A stretch of DNA of 64,000 nt from Cymbidium sinense (taxonomy: Eukaryota > Streptophyta > Magnoliopsida > Asparagales > Orchidaceae): assembly GCA_021442155.1 (NCBI GenBank), contig CM038225.1, positions 84,580,925 through 84,644,924 on the forward strand, read 5' to 3'. A program made the translations under genes and the position numbers. The notes below the pieces were generated by a model that was not told the origin of the DNA, did not search any database, and saw nothing but the letters and a program-made list of their open reading frames with translations. Shown here one piece after another: positions 48,631 to 62,108 of the stretch. The first letter of the stretch is position 1. Every line of letters begins with the position of its first letter.

Positions 48631-49455
48631 AAAACTTAAACATAAACTAAATAAAACTTAAAAATAAAATAAATAAATAAACCTTAACCTAAATACAAAG
48701 AAAAATAAAATAAAATAAAAACCTAAACTAAAACCTAAACCTAAACCTAAACCTAAACTTAAACTTAAACCTAAACCTAAATGCAAAAAATAAAATAAAA
48801 TAAAATAAAAATAAAATAAAATAAATAAAAACCTAAACTAAACTAAAAAATAAAATAAAACTAAAAATAAATAAAATAAAAATAAAATAAACTTAAAATT
48901 AAATTAAATAAAACCAAAATAAAAACCTTAACCTAAAAAATAAATCTAAAAGTACGTCCTAAAAATAAATAAAAAGTTAAACCTAAACCTTGAACTAAAA
49001 AAAACCCAAAACCTAAAATAAACAAAATAAAATAAACCTAAAAGAAACTAAACCTAAACCCTAAACTAAATAAAAAACAATAAACTAAAAATAAACCTAA
49101 ACCTAAATTATAAAATAAAACCTAAAAATAAACCAAAATTAAAAACCTAAACCTAAAAAAATAAAATAAAAGCCTAAACCTAAACCGAAAAATAAAAAAT
49201 AAAACCTAAACCAAAAAATAAATAAAATAAAACTAAACCTAAAAAATAAGCATAAAGCTAAACCTAAACCTAAAATAAACTAAAATAATAAACCTAAACT
49301 AAAATCAATAAACCTAAAATAAATAAACTAAACTAAATAAAAAATTAAAAGTAAAACTAAATTAAATTAAAAAATAAAATAAACTAAAATAGATAATAAA
49401 TAAAATAAATAAACAAAATAAACTTAAACCTACGGGTTAACTTAATTTAAAAAAA
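48631..49455 (+). repeat. A-rich array module (paired with 59545-60415)
   Basis: Shares rare words with the later module, such as AACCTAAATG(C/T)AAAA and AAAAGTA(C/A)GTCCTAAAAA. The landmark is CCTACGGGTTAACTTAATTT near 49430. Confidence 0.83.
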
Positions 49456-49825
49456 TTCGTAAACCATAAACCCTAAAACTTAAACATTAAACCCTAAATC
49501 CTAAAAAACCCTAAACCATAAACCCTACACTAACCCTAAACGTTAAACCCTAACCTTAAACCATAACCATTAACCATAAACCCTAAAAAAACTAAACCCT
49601 GAAGCTTAAACCTTAAACAATAAATTAACGCTAAACCCTAAACCCTGAACAGTAAACCCTAAACCCACAAAACCCTAAATCCTAATGCCTAAACACTAAC
49701 CCTAAACCCTACACCCTAAACCGTGACCCTAAATAATAAACCCTAAAACCCTAAATCCTAAAACACTAAACCCTAAACCCTAAATCCTAAACACTAAACC
49801 TTAAACCCTAAACCCTAAAAACATA
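49456..49825 (+). repeat. Telomere-like block
   Basis: Irregular heptamers (AACCATAACCATTAACC, CCTAAATAATAAACCC). No gene. Confidence 0.8.
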
Positions 49826-50525
49826 AAAACATAAACCTAAATTAAATAAGACTTATTAATAAAATAAATAAAAAGACATAAATCGAAATAAAATAAAAAA
49901 TAAAATAAAATAAATACCTAAACTAAACTAAAAAATAAAATTAATTTAAGAATAAAAAACCTAAATAAATTAAAAACTAAATGTAAAATAAAAATAAATT
50001 AAACCTAAAATAAATTAAAATAAAAATGAAATAAAAACCTAAACCTAAAAAAATAAACCTAAAAATAAAATATAAAAAGAAATAAAAAATAAAACTTAAA
50101 TGTTAAATTAAAGAAAAACCTTAACCTAAAATAAAAATAAAAATAAAATAAAATAAAGCTAAACCTAAACTAAAATAAACTAAACTAAAATAAATAAAAT
50201 CTAAACCTAAACCAAAACCTAAACTAAAAAGTAAAACCTAAAAATAAACCAAAAATAAAAACCTAAAAGCTTAGTCTAGAAAAATAAAATAAAAACCAAA
50301 ACTTAAACCTAAAAAAAACTTAAACCTAAAAAGCAAAATAAAAAAAACTCAACTAAAAAATATACGTAAACATAAAAAAACTAAACTAAAAAAAATCTAA
50401 ATTAAATAAATAAACTAAACTAACTAAAAATAAAAATTAAACCTAAAAATATAAAAAATAAAATAAACTTAAACAAATAAAAATAAACTAAATAAACCTA
50501 AACCAATCGGTTTACTTAATTTTTT
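49826..50525 (+). repeat. A-rich array module (paired with 60871-61640)
   Basis: Shares the unusual start (A)CTTATTAATAAAAT / CCTACTAATAAAAT with the module before copy 12. Landmark CCAATCGGTTTACTTAATTT near 50501. Confidence 0.83.
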
Positions 50526-50950
50526 TTAAAAAAACCCTAAACCTTAAATACTAAAACTAATCCTAAACCCTAAACCCTAAACCTAAAACCCTAAACTCCT
50601 AAACTAAATTTAAGCTAAACCCTAAAACCTAAACCTAAACTAAACCCTAAACTTTGAACCCTAAACTAAGACACCAAAATAAACCTAAAACCCTAAACTA
50701 AAACTAAATCATAAACTAACTATAAACAAACTAAACCTAAGCCTAAGCCTAAACCCCTAAACCTAAACCTAAACTAAACTTAAACCTAAACTAAACCTAA
50801 ACCCTAAACACTAAATGCTAAACCCTAAAACCTACAACCCTATACCCTAAACCCCAAACCCTAAACCCTAAACACTAAACCCTAAACCCTAAACCTTAAA
50901 CCCTAAACTTATCATAAAACTTAAACCCTAAACTAAATTTAAACCCTAAG
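50526..50950 (+). repeat. Telomere-like block
   Basis: Mix of seven-base CCCTAAA and six-base CCTAAA repeats. It leads straight into copy 11 without the usual linker. Confidence 0.83.
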
Positions 50951-51439
50951 AATGGGCAGAACATTGACTGTAGGAACATCAACATCAACTAGGCTTAATC
51001 TAGATCTAGTGGTGGAGGTAAAGGTGGAGGCAATGATTATTAAAGTTGTGGTTGGGGATCTCATGGTGCTAGTGGATATACAGGTTATGGTTGAAGCAGT
51101 GGTGGTTATAGAGGAGGGAGGAGCGATGGAAGTTATAGCCATGGTGGTAGTATAGGGAGAAATCTGGTATATGATGGTGGATCTTCCTACTCGAGTGGTG
51201 GGGGTGGTTCTGATTGGAGCTGGAGAAATTGAAGAATGATTGACCCAATTTGTTACTTATGGAACTGTGTCCTTACATTAGTGATGATTCTACTTATCTA
51301 GGGTTTTTAATTTGGTCTATGGGTGTTCATTTTTTATCTATGTCATCGCTTGTGTCTTAGAAAACTTGGGGTGCTACTTGGTTGTTGAAATCAAAAAGTA
51401 GAAATGTTGAATCTAAAATTGTTCTCTATTTAAAAAAAA
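50951..51439 (+). pseudogene. GR-RBP retropseudogene, copy 11
   Basis: It reads NGQNIDCRNININ-stop-A-stop-SRSSGGGKGG, then GNDY-stop-SCGWGSHGASGYTGYG, -stop-SSGGYRGGRSDGSYSHGG, YDGGSSYSSGGGGSDWSWRN-stop. Both diagnostic sites are ancestral-like (CAG and TGG), though other stops kill it. The 3' UTR has GGGGTGCTACT. It is the sister of copy 12 (shared SHGASGY and GSDWS). Confidence 0.92.
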
Positions 51440-51753
51440 CATTAAGAACTAAACTTTGAACCCTAAACTAAAACTTAAATCTTAAATCTAAAACCAAAAC
51501 CTTATCCCCTAAACCCTAAACCCTAAACCCTAAAAACCCTAAACCCTAAACCCTAAACCCTAAACCCTAAACCCTAAACCCTAAACACTAAACCTTAAAC
51601 CCTAAAACCATAAACCCTCAACCCTAAAACATACAACCCTAAACCCTTAACCCTAAACCCTAAACCTAAACCTTAAAGTAACTTTAAACTCCAAACTAAC
51701 CCTAAACCCTAAACCCTAAACAAACCTTAAACCATAACCCTAAACCATAAACC
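51440..51753 (+). repeat. Telomere-like block with the longest exact heptamer run seen
   Basis: Seven consecutive exact CCCTAAA units at 51537-51585. The block ends at the left edge of satellite segment copy B, as 36100-36460 does for copy A. Confidence 0.87.
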
Positions 51754-54126
51754 TTGAGTAAAGATGTCATGAAGAGTACATCTAAAGAATGACCTAATCC
51801 TAACATAGTTATGGTAGCTAAAGAAAATGTCTTCAAGAGACTTTTCCTTGACTATTAAAGATTTGAATACCATAAACCCTAACCCTAAATCTATTATAAT
51901 ACCATATATTTTAGTATAATGTAGCATCATATATTTGAGCATGTAGTGATTTGTTTTTAGATTTTATATGATATTTTGAAATGTTTTAGTATATATGGTA
52001 TTGTACCTTATAGTCTATATTAATATAAATCATAGAAAGAATGATTTAATAAACCAGATGATGAAATCTAAATTTGAAATTTAAAAGGGTAGTACCAAAG
52101 GTGTGCTATCCACTTGTAGGCTAAAAAGTAAGATTTTTTGTTCAAAATAAATATTATATGTTGTAGCATAGTATAACATCATATATCGTAATATTTTGTT
52201 CTACACATTTTAAATTCTTTTAGTTGAAGATCATAAATCATGCAGTCGAGCCGACACTAGAATTATTTATAAAAATGTTGATTTAGGCTTTAAAATGGTG
52301 GAATTTGGCCAAATTCATAATAGGTAGAGCATGGCATCATAATATATTATTTGAATTTAAAATATGTAAGGTATATGACTAAAATATATATTTTTTATTA
52401 TTTAGACTAATTTTATGATTATTTTTATCTTAAGCAATCCATTGTGATGTGATATGCAATATAATATAATATAATATGTTATAGTATATTATAACATAGA
52501 ATTCCATAACATAGTGTAGCATCATGCATTAAAGCATACTATTATGTATTACTACTTGTTGTTTAGCATATTTTAGTTTATTATAGTATGATGTAGTAGA
52601 GTTTGTATCGGTATATTTTATAAAAATACTAATTTATAGGCTGAGATGATGGGATTTGTTGGCCAAATTTAAGGTAAACTTTAGGGGAACATCGCTATGG
52701 TGTGTCATTTAATCAAAAGAAAGGAATTTTACAGCCAAAATAAATGTTTATTTTTCAACCAAATTTTATAAATTTTTTGCTTAAAATGATTCATTTTAAC
52801 GTGTAATATAAGATAATACGTTATACGAAAGCATATTAAAATATAATGTGCATAACGATATAACTTCACGTATATATGAATGTGGTGGTGTGTTATTAAA
52901 TGTTATTGTACATTTTTGTATGTTTTACTTTTGTTATAACACATTGGGTCAAAACTCACAAAAATGTTAATTTGAAGGTTGAGATGGAAGAATTTGGCCA
53001 AATTCATGATACACACTAAGAAGCAACACCAAAATTATGCTATTTTGTACCATTTCTAATAGAAAATTAATAATTTTACATCCAAAATGAACATTATTCA
53101 TATTTTGGGAAAATTATGTTATTTCTTTCTTCTAAGTTATTCTAATGAGGTGTAATGTTAGACAATATATTATATTATAGTAAATTATAATATAACATCA
53201 TATATTATAATATAATATAGTGTGTTAATTGATAGTATAATATGTTTAGCATGATATTATATACTTAGTTTGAGCTTGCACCATCACAAATCATAAAATG
53301 ATGATTACAATGTTAAGATGATGTTATTTGAACGAATACATTATTAGGCTTTTAGATGAAGTATTAAAGGTGTGCATAAGAGAAGAAATAAGATTTGATG
53401 AGAATTTCATGTCAATGACATGGAGGGAGATCCGCTAAGGGATCACATATGCATTGGACATGACATGCGAGTGGTCTATGTCGAAGGCGTAGATGAAGAA
53501 AATCTGTTGGGGATAAGGTTTGAATTTGATTTGATTATATGATTTGTGGGAAGAAGATCCGTTGGGGATAAAAATCTATAATCCACCGAGGATTAAGATT
53601 GAGTCGACTATAATTTATTTTGTTTTAATTAATGTGGAGGCATATCAGATAAAGATATGGGATCAAGTCTGCTAGGGATTGGGTATATGAACCTTCTACT
53701 AGGGAAGCAGGTTCGGTCTATCCGCTGAGGATTAACATTTAAGTTTGATTTCATTGATTTTTTTTGGGATGTATTCGTAGGGGATAAGAGTTTAGTTAGA
53801 TTTCTTTGATTTAGACTCTATTTGGGGAGTTGGATTAATTTGGCTCCACTGGGGAGGTTAGTTTTGAATTTAATTTAGATCGACTATGGAGGTTTGTTCA
53901 ATGACCTAGGGCGACTACTGAGCGAATGCTGTTGGGGACTTATGTCAACTCAAAAGTAGTCAGGATTAATTTTATCTTAATTTCATGTGATTTGATATAG
54001 CTTATTTTCTTTAGTTTGATTTTAAATTGAGGGCATATCTGTTGGGGATTGAGCTCGATCAAATTTCATAGATTTAATTTATGAACCATGCTGGTGTGCG
54101 ATGGACCTACTAAGAAAGGGCTATAT
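51754..54126. repeat. Satellite-like segment, copy B
   Basis: Matches 36461-39114 over its whole length, with ~340-bp unit anchors near 52060, 52300, 52645, 52980 and 53310, then the CCGCTGGGGA-word part, then part of one 417-bp unit. It lacks about 350 bp relative to copy A (one tandem unit, 38550-38895). It ends abruptly at CTATAT (54126), where copy A continues and leads to gypsy pol. No gene; the 71-codon minus-strand frame at 51727-51942 is spurious. Confidence 0.85.
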
Positions 54127-54320
54127 GGGACCCTAAACCTTAAACCCTAAACTCTAAACACTAAACCCTAAACCCTAAAACCCTAAACCCTAAACATTAA
54201 TCTCTAAACCCTAATCCCTAAAAGCCTAAACCCGAAACCCTAAACCCTAAACCATAAACCATAAAACTAACACTAAACTGACAACCCTAAACCCTAAACC
54301 CTAAACCAAAAACCCTAAAA
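54127..54320 (+). repeat. Telomere-like block
   Basis: Heptamers start at once after the satellite breakpoint (GGGACCCTAAACC). Confidence 0.84.
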
Positions 54321-55390
54321 TGTTGAAAACCTAAACCTAGACTAAATAAAACCTAAAAATAAAATAAATAAAAAAACATAAACCAAAATAAAATAATATA
54401 AACAAATAAATAAAAACATAAACTAAAACCTAAACGTAAACCAAAACTTAAACCTACAAAGAAAGAAAATAAAAAACTAAAACTTAACTAAAATAAAATA
54501 AATAAAACCCTAAATAAACCAAAAAAATAAAATAAACAAAAAATAAAAAAACTAAATAAAATAAAAACTAAACTTAAAATAAAAATAAAATAAACCTAAC
54601 ATAAATTAATGTAATAAGTAAATAAAAACCTAAACTTAAAAAATAAACCTAAAAATAAATGAAAAATAAAACCTAAACTCTAAACTAAAAAAAATATAAA
54701 CCTAAAATAAACAAAATAAAATAAACATAGACCTAAATTAAAATAAACCAAACTAAATAAAATAAAACCTAAACCTAAACTAAATAAAACCTGAAAATAA
54801 AATAAATAAATAAATATAAACCAAAATAAAACAATACAAACAAATAAATAAAAACATAAACTAAAACCTAAACCTAAACCTTCAAAGAAAAAAATATAAA
54901 ACATGAAAAACCACAGATTAAAACTAAAAATAAAATAAACAAAAATAGAAAATAAAATATAAAAAACTAAACATAAAATAAAATAAAATAAACCTAAAAT
55001 AAAATAAAATAATAACTAAATAAAACTTAAACCTAAAAATAAATCTAAATAAAAAAAAATTAAACCCTAAACTAAAAAAATAGAACTAAAATAAACAAAA
55101 TAAAATAAACATAAACCTAAACTAAAATAAAGTAAACTAAAATAAATAAAACCTAAACCTACCTAAAATAAACTAAACCTAAACTAAAACTAAATAAAAT
55201 AAATTAAATAAAAAAATAAAAGCTAGGAAATGAAACTAAAATAAAACCTAAACCATTACTAAAAAAAATAAATAAAACTTAAAACTAAAATTAATGCCTA
55301 AACTGACTAAAATAAAATACAAATAAATAAACATAATCCTAAACCTAGAAAGAATAAATGAAAACTCTTGGCTAAGATGGATAAAGCCAG
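54321..55390 (+). repeat. A-rich array module with internal ~450-bp duplication
   Basis: The stretch from about 54331 (AAATAAAACCTAAAAATAAA, then AACAAATAAATAAAAACATA) recurs from about 54781 with few changes. The rest is typical module sequence. The 74-codon minus-strand frame at 54680-54904 is composition only. Confidence 0.8.
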
Positions 55391-56050
55391 AATAAAATTA
55401 ATCAGATAAGATAGGCTAAGACCATAACCATAAAGACCCTAGGCCCCTAGGCCCTGAGTGTGGACCCTAGGGGATCCTGTAAAGGTTTTGAGCCCTGGGC
55501 CACTGATCCACCCTAGCCACTGGGGGTGGCAGGCCACTAGATCTGGTGACACTGAGGCCCTGGGCCACAGGCCACTGAGCCCTGACACTGAGTACTAAGT
55601 CCTGATCCTGGGCCCTAGGCCTGTGGCAGGCCTGCAGGCCCTGGGCCAGGCCCTGGGATGCCAGGCCTGACCTGCACTGGCCTGACATGGGCCAGGCTCT
55701 GACCTGCAGGACTAAGTGGGTGGGCCAGGCTGTGGGCCAAGGCTCTGGGCCTGAGCTAAGACTGACCTGGGCCAGGCACAGGCTTGCAGGCCCTGATCCC
55801 CAAGATGTTGAGCCATAGGCAGTATGGACTGGGACCACAAGGCAGGCTAGACTGACCCTAGGCCCTGGGCTAGTCACAGATGAGGTGGGCCCCTGAGCCC
55901 TAGGCTGACCTAGATCTGAGTGATCCTGGGCCCTGGAGCTAAGCAGGCCCAGCCTGAGCCCTGACCCTGGGCCTGACCCACTGGGCTTGGGCACAGGCTG
56001 AAACTAGTATAGAGCCTAACTACTGAGGCTAAGGCTGATTAGGCATAATA
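55391..56050 (+). repeat. GC-rich island (largest)
   Basis: About 600 bp of GGCCCTGGGCC, CCAGGCCTGACC and CACTGAGCCCTG words, near-palindromic at short range. A 175-codon minus-strand frame (55467-55994) is open because of composition and periodicity, and has no recognisable domain. It is followed by a short A-rich module shared with the islands at 57741 and 62771. Confidence 0.75.
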
Positions 56051-56520
56051 AGATAAATAAATCTGAGCCTAAATAGATAAGATGAAAAAGGCCTTAGCTA
56101 GACCTTACAAATGTATATAATAATTAATAATGCAAAATATTATTCATAAACCTAAACTATAAAGAAACATAAGAATAAAACCTAAATAAATAAAATAAAA
56201 GATTAAATAAGTTAAGACTATAAAACCTAAACTTAAAAACCTTATCATAAACAATAATAAAATAAAATCTAAACCCTAAATAAACCTAAATAAAATAAAT
56301 AAACTAGTAATAAATAAATAAAAACTAAACATATAAACTTAGGCTAAAACAAAATAATTTAAAAAATAAACTAAAAAAATAAACTAAATAATCTTAAACT
56401 GGTTTGCTTAATTTAAAGAAATAAAAGGTCCCTAACCCTGGACCCTAAAGCCCTAAATTCTAAACCCTAAACTGGGCCTTAAACTTACATCTCTAAACTA
56501 CAAAACCCTAAACCCAATAA
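56051..56520 (+). repeat. Short A-rich module and telomere-like stub
   Basis: About 0.37 kb with more varied words (ATGTATATAATAATTAATAA), then a GGTTTGCTTAATTTAAAGAA landmark near 56401, and CCCTAAA words to 56520. Confidence 0.75.
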
Positions 56521-57740
56521 GATCTAACCTAAACTGAGTAAATAAAACCTAAGAAAATGTAAAATAAAATAAAATAAAATAATAAACATAAACTAAACTT
56601 AAAACCTAATGAAGGAAAATAAAATAAAAAGATAAACTAAAGATAAAAAAATAATAAAAATAAAACTAAAACTAAAATAAATAAAAATAAAACTTAATTA
56701 AAATAAGCTAAACATAAAGTAAAATAAATTAAAACATATAATAACTAAATGATAACTAAATAAAACCTAAACCTAAAAAATAAACTTAAAATAAATAAAA
56801 ACTAAAATAAAACCTAAACCTAAACTAAAAAAAACATAAACCTAAAATCAAAATAAGATTAACCTAAACTAAACTAATACTAATAAACCTAAACTAAAAT
56901 GCCTAAAGCCCCACTAAATGGCATAAAATAAATAAAATAAACCTAAATCTATACCAAATATAAACCATACAAACCTACCTAAAATAAAAATAAGAAATGG
57001 GCTACAAAATAAAATTAAAATATAAAAGTAAACTAAACACATAACCAAAAAATAAACTAAAATAAAAATGTAAAATAAAATAAATAAACCTAATTTAAAT
57101 AAAACTAAATAAATAAAATAAACTAAAATAAACTTACCCTAAACCTAAAACATAAACTACAAACAAAGAAATAAAATAAAATAAACCTAAGACTACTAAA
57201 CATAAACTTAAACCTAAACCTAAATGTAAAATAAAACTAAAAATAATAAAATAAATAAAACCTAAACTAAACTAAAATAAAATAAACCTAAAAATAAAAT
57301 TTTTAAAATAAAAATAAACATAAAATAAAATAAATAAACAAATTTGTAAATCATAAAAAATAAATAAAAACACTAAATAAAACCAAAACCTAAAATAAAC
57401 AAAATATAAATAAACTAAACTAAGATATAAACTAAAATAAATCTAAACTAAACCATAAACAAAATAAAATAACAAAATAAACCTAATAAACTAAAATAAA
57501 ACCTAAAATAAATAAAACCTATAACTACCTAAAAAAAAATAAAATAACTAACTACTAAATAAAATAAAATAAACCAAAATAAATAAATAAAATAAAGATA
57601 AAACTAATGAAAAGATAAAACCCTAAACCTAAACTAAAATAAACTAAAATAAAGACAACTAAATGTGATAAAATATAAATAAAAATAAACCTAAATAAAA
57701 TGTTAATAAATAAATAAACTATAAACCCATTACTTTGCAG
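56521..57740 (+). repeat. A-rich array module, long
   Basis: About 1.2 kb with more irregular words than other modules. It ends near CCCATTACTTTGCAGGTTCT instead of a standard landmark. Confidence 0.72.
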
Positions 57741-58320
57741 GTTCTAAAGTTTGGAAAAGAAAACCCCTAGGCTCAGGCCTAAACCTAAAATAAAACAGGA
57801 AACCCCAGGCTTTACAGGCCTGACCAGGGCAAAAAACTACCAGGCCTGGGAAGACCTGCCACCAGGCCTATGCTGAGCTGAGTATTTAGCCACACCTATA
57901 AACCTGAATACTAATGGGACTACCCTGATGGCCACTGACCACTGACCTTTAAGAGGCCATGAATATGAGCCCTAAACCCTGGAATCATGGGCCCTAGGCT
58001 GGAGCCATAAAAGCTGAATCCACTGGGCCCCAGGCCCTAAAGCGGGTCACCTACCTGGGCCTGCAGTACTACAAGTCTGGGCCACAGTGTAGGCACAGAT
58101 GTTTGAGGCTATGACCTAAGGCTTGGGCTAGCTAACCCCAGCCCCTCTGACACTGAGGCTGGAAATAGTCCTATGCTGGGCCCTAGGCCCTGGGCCTGAT
58201 CTTGGGCCCTACTGGGCCCTCCTGAGCGCTAGGCCCTGGGCCAGGCAACCCTGGGCCTTAAAGCTGCTGGGCCCTGGGTGCAAGGCCTAGAGGCTGAGCC
58301 TGGGATTAAACTATAAAATG
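57741..58320 (+). repeat. GC-rich island
   Basis: GGCCTGACCAGGGC, GGGCCCTAGGCTGG and CCCTGGGCCTGATC words. No open gene. Confidence 0.74.
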
Positions 58321-58790
58321 TAAGAGCCTAAACATAAATAAAATAGTAAAAAAAACACTAATCAATCAAACTTTGATAAATGAGATATTAAAATAAACAA
58401 AAAAATAAATACCTAAACTAAACTAAATAAAATAAACCAATAAAAACATAAATAAAATGACCTCAAATCAAATAAATTAAACTAAATAAAAAAAGAACAA
58501 ATCTTCATAAATTAAAAAATAAAACTAAAGCCACAAACTAAAACACTCCTAAAATAAAATAAACCTAAATCAAAACTAAATAAATAAACCTAATCCTAAA
58601 TTAAAGCTAAAGCTAAACATAACTTAAACTAAATAAAAATAAAATAAACTAAACTAAATAAAGATAAACTACTAATTTGAATTTAATGAAATAAAAGACA
58701 CTAACCTAAACCCTAAATCCTATTCTACCCTAACCTGAAAACTCTAAACCCTAACCGAAACCAAAACCCCAAAATTCTAAAAACCTAAAC
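58321..58790 (+). repeat. Short A-rich module and telomere-like stub
   Basis: Homologous to 63191-63670 (shared CCTCAAATCA(A/G)ATAAATTAAA). A decayed landmark is followed by ACTAACCTAAACCCTAAATC. Confidence 0.77.
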
Positions 58791-60415
58791 ATAATGTAAA
58801 TAAATCATACAAACAAAATAAAAATGTAAACCAAAATATAAAAATAAAATAAAATAAAATATAAACCAAAATTAAAACCTAAACCTAAACTTATAAAGGA
58901 AATAAAATAAAAAATGAAATGTAAACTAAAATAAAATAAAATAACCCTAAACTAAACAAATAAATAAAATAAATAAAACAATTAAAAACCTAATTAAAAT
59001 AAAAGCTAAACCTAAACTAAAAATAAAATAAACCTAATAGAAATTAAAATAATAACTAAAATAAGAGCCTAAACCTAAAAAAATAATCTAAAAATAAAAA
59101 AATAAATAAATAAAATAAAACTCAGCCAATACTAAAATAACAATATAAAAATAAAATAAGTGACCTTAAAATAAAATAAATCCAAAATAAATAAAACCTA
59201 AACCTAAACCTAAAATAAACTAAACCTAAACCCTAAACTAAATAACATAAAATAAACTAAAAATAAACCTAAACATAAACTAAAAAATTAAACCTAAAAA
59301 AAACCTAAAATAAAAACCTAAAATCTAAACCAAATAAATAAATAAATAAAACCTAAACCTAAAAATTAAAATAAAATTAAAACTAAACTAAAAAAAAGTG
59401 TAACCTACACATAAACTAAAAAAATTAACCAAAATAAAAAACATAAACTAAAATAAATAAACTAAACTAAAAAAAAAAGCAAACCTAAATAAATAAAATA
59501 AAATAAACTAAAATAAACCTACAACCCTAAACCTGAAAACATGAACCTAAACAAAATAAAACTTAAAAAATAAAATCAATAAATAAACCAAACCCTAAAT
59601 AAAACAATAAATAAAATAAAATAAAAACCTAAACCTAAACCTAAACATAAACTTAAACCTAAACCTAAATGTAAAAATAAAATAAAATAAAAACTAAAAA
59701 CTAAAATAAAATAAAATAAATAAAAACCTAAACTAAACTAAAAAATTAAAATAAACCTAAAAAATAAAAACCCTAAAAAATAAAAACTAAACGTAAAATA
59801 AAAATAAAATAAAAATAAAATAAAATTAGAAATAAATTAAATAAAAACTAAATAAAAATCTAAACCAAAAAAATAAACCTAAAAGTAAGTCCTAAAAAAA
59901 AATTTAAACCTAAACCCTAAACTAAAAAAATTCAAAACCTAAAATAAAGAAAGCAAAATAAAACTAAGCCTAAACTAAAATAAACTAAACTAAAATAAAT
60001 AAAACCTAAACCAAAACCTAAAAAAAACTAAACCTAAACCACAAACTAAAGAAAATACAATAAACTAAAAATAAACCTAAACCTAAACTAAAAAATAAAA
60101 CCTAAAAATAGGCCTAAAAACCCAAAACCTAAACCTGAAAATAAAATAAAATATAAGCCTAAACCTAAACATATAAATATAAAATAAAACCTAAACCAAA
60201 AAAAGTAATAATAAAGATAAAATTAATGCAAAAAATAAGCATAAACCTAAACATAAACCTAAAAAAATAAACTAAAATAGAAAACCTAAACTAAAATAAA
60301 TAAACTTAAAATAAATAAACTAAACTAAATAAAAATAAAAAATAAACCAAAATAAAAAAATTAAAATAAATTAAAAATAAAGTAAATAAACCTAAAGCTA
60401 CAGGTTAAATTAATT
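58791..60415 (+). repeat. Two A-rich array modules
   Basis: The first (58791-59520) matches 63680-64000 (CCTAATGTAAATAAA start, AAAAATGAAAT). The second (59545-60415) matches 48631-49455 and ends in the landmark CTACAGGTTAAATTAATTTT near 60398. Confidence 0.8.
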
Positions 60416-60870
60416 TTAAAAAAAAGCTCAAAACCTTAAACCCTTAACCCTAAACCCTAAACCCAAAACCCTAAAACTAAACCTAAACCTAAACTAAAAA
60501 AAACTCTAAAATCCCTAAACCCTAAACCCTAAACCCTAAACTAAACCCTAAACCCTAAATTAAATCAAACTAAACCCTAATTCACCCTAAACCTAAACCC
60601 TAAATCCTAAAACCTAAACCTAAACCCTAAACTAAACTAAACCTAAACTAACCTTAAACCCTAAAACAACCTAAACCCTGGTTTAAACTAATAAACTAAT
60701 CCTAAACTAAACCCTAAACTAAATAGCTAAACCTAAACTAACTCTAAACCCTAACCTTGAACTCCAAACCCTAAAACCCTAAACCCAAAAACCCTAAACC
60801 CTAAACCCTAAACCTTCAACCCGAAACCCTAAACCGTAAACCCTAAACCCTAAACACTAAACCCTAAAAA
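60416..60870 (+). repeat. Telomere-like block
   Basis: Mix of CCCTAAA and CTAAACCTAAACC words. Fairly regular near 60780-60860. Confidence 0.82.
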
Positions 60871-61640
60871 CCTAAAAACCTAAACCTAAACTAAATAAAA
60901 CCTACTAATAAAATAAATAAAAAAACTTAAATCAAAATTAAATAAAATAAAAAACTAAAATAAAATAAAAAACAAAAAGTAAACTAAAATAAAATAAAAT
61001 AAATAAAAACCTAAACTAAACAGAAAAATAAAATTAACCTAAGAATAAAAAACCTAAATAAAATAAAAACTAAACATAAAATAAAAATAAAATAAACCTA
61101 AAATAAATTAAAATAAGAGCTAAATAAAAACCTAAACCTAGAACAAAAAACCTAAAAAGACTAAAAAGAAATAAAAAATAAAACCTAAACACTAAACTAA
61201 AAAAACTTAAACCTAAAATAAAATTAAACTGAAACCTAAACTAAAATAAACTAAAATAAATAAATAAAACCTAAACCTAAATTAAAACTTAAACATAAAC
61301 TAAATAAAATAAAATAAACTAAAAATAAACCTAAACCAAAACTAAAAAATAAAACCTAAAAGTAAACCTAAAATAAATACCTAAAAGTTGAGCTTAAAAA
61401 CATAAAGTAAAAACCAAAACCTAAACCTTTAAAAAAACCCTAAACCAAAAATGAAAAAAACTTAATTAAAAAGTAAACTTAAACTTCAAAAGTAAACTAA
61501 AATAAAAAGTCTAAATTAAATAAACTAAACTAAATAAAAATAAAGATTAAACCTAAATAAAATAAAAAAACAAATAAACTCAAATAAATAAAAAATAAGC
61601 TAAATAAACTATATAAACCTAAACCTCCCAATTTACTTAT
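60871..61640 (+). repeat. A-rich array module
   Basis: Pairs with 49826-50525 and ends CCTCCCAATTTACTTATTTT near 61623. Confidence 0.82.
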
Positions 61641-62108
61641 TTTTTTTAAAACCCTAAACCCTAAACCCTAAAACCTAAACCTAAAACCCTAAACCCTAAA
61701 CCCTAAACCCTAAACCCTAAAACCCTAAGCCATAAATCATAAACCCTAAACCCTAAACCCTAAAACCCTAAACTCTGAATCTTAAACCCTAAGCCTACAA
61801 CCTTAAACCTACAACCCTAAACCCTAAATCCAAAATCATAAACCCTAAGACCTAAAAAATCTTAAAACCTAAACCCTAAACCTTAAACTCAGAACCCTAA
61901 ACCTTAAGACCTAAAACCCTAAACCATAAACCTTAAACACATAAACCCTAAAACCCTAAACCCCAAACACTAAACCCTAAATGCTAAACCCAAAACCTAT
62001 AACCCTAAACCCTAAATCCCAAACCCTAAATCCTAAACCCTAAACCCTAAACCTTAAACCCTAAATTAACCATAAAACCTAAACCCTAAACTAACCCTAA
62101 ACCCTAAG
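61641..62108 (+). repeat. Telomere-like CCCTAAA block
   Basis: Some of the cleaner heptamers in the window (five exact units near 61686-61720). It leads directly into copy 12 with no linker. Confidence 0.85.

Noticed and set aside
51440..51750. True telomere or chromosome end
   Set aside because: Exact runs are seven units at most, and the sequence continues as array on both sides for tens of kilobases.
55467..55994. 175-codon minus-strand open frame rich in Pro, Gly, Ser and Ala
   Set aside because: It lies wholly in a GC-rich low-complexity island. No stops arise because of composition, there is no domain, and the region may be a basecalling artefact.
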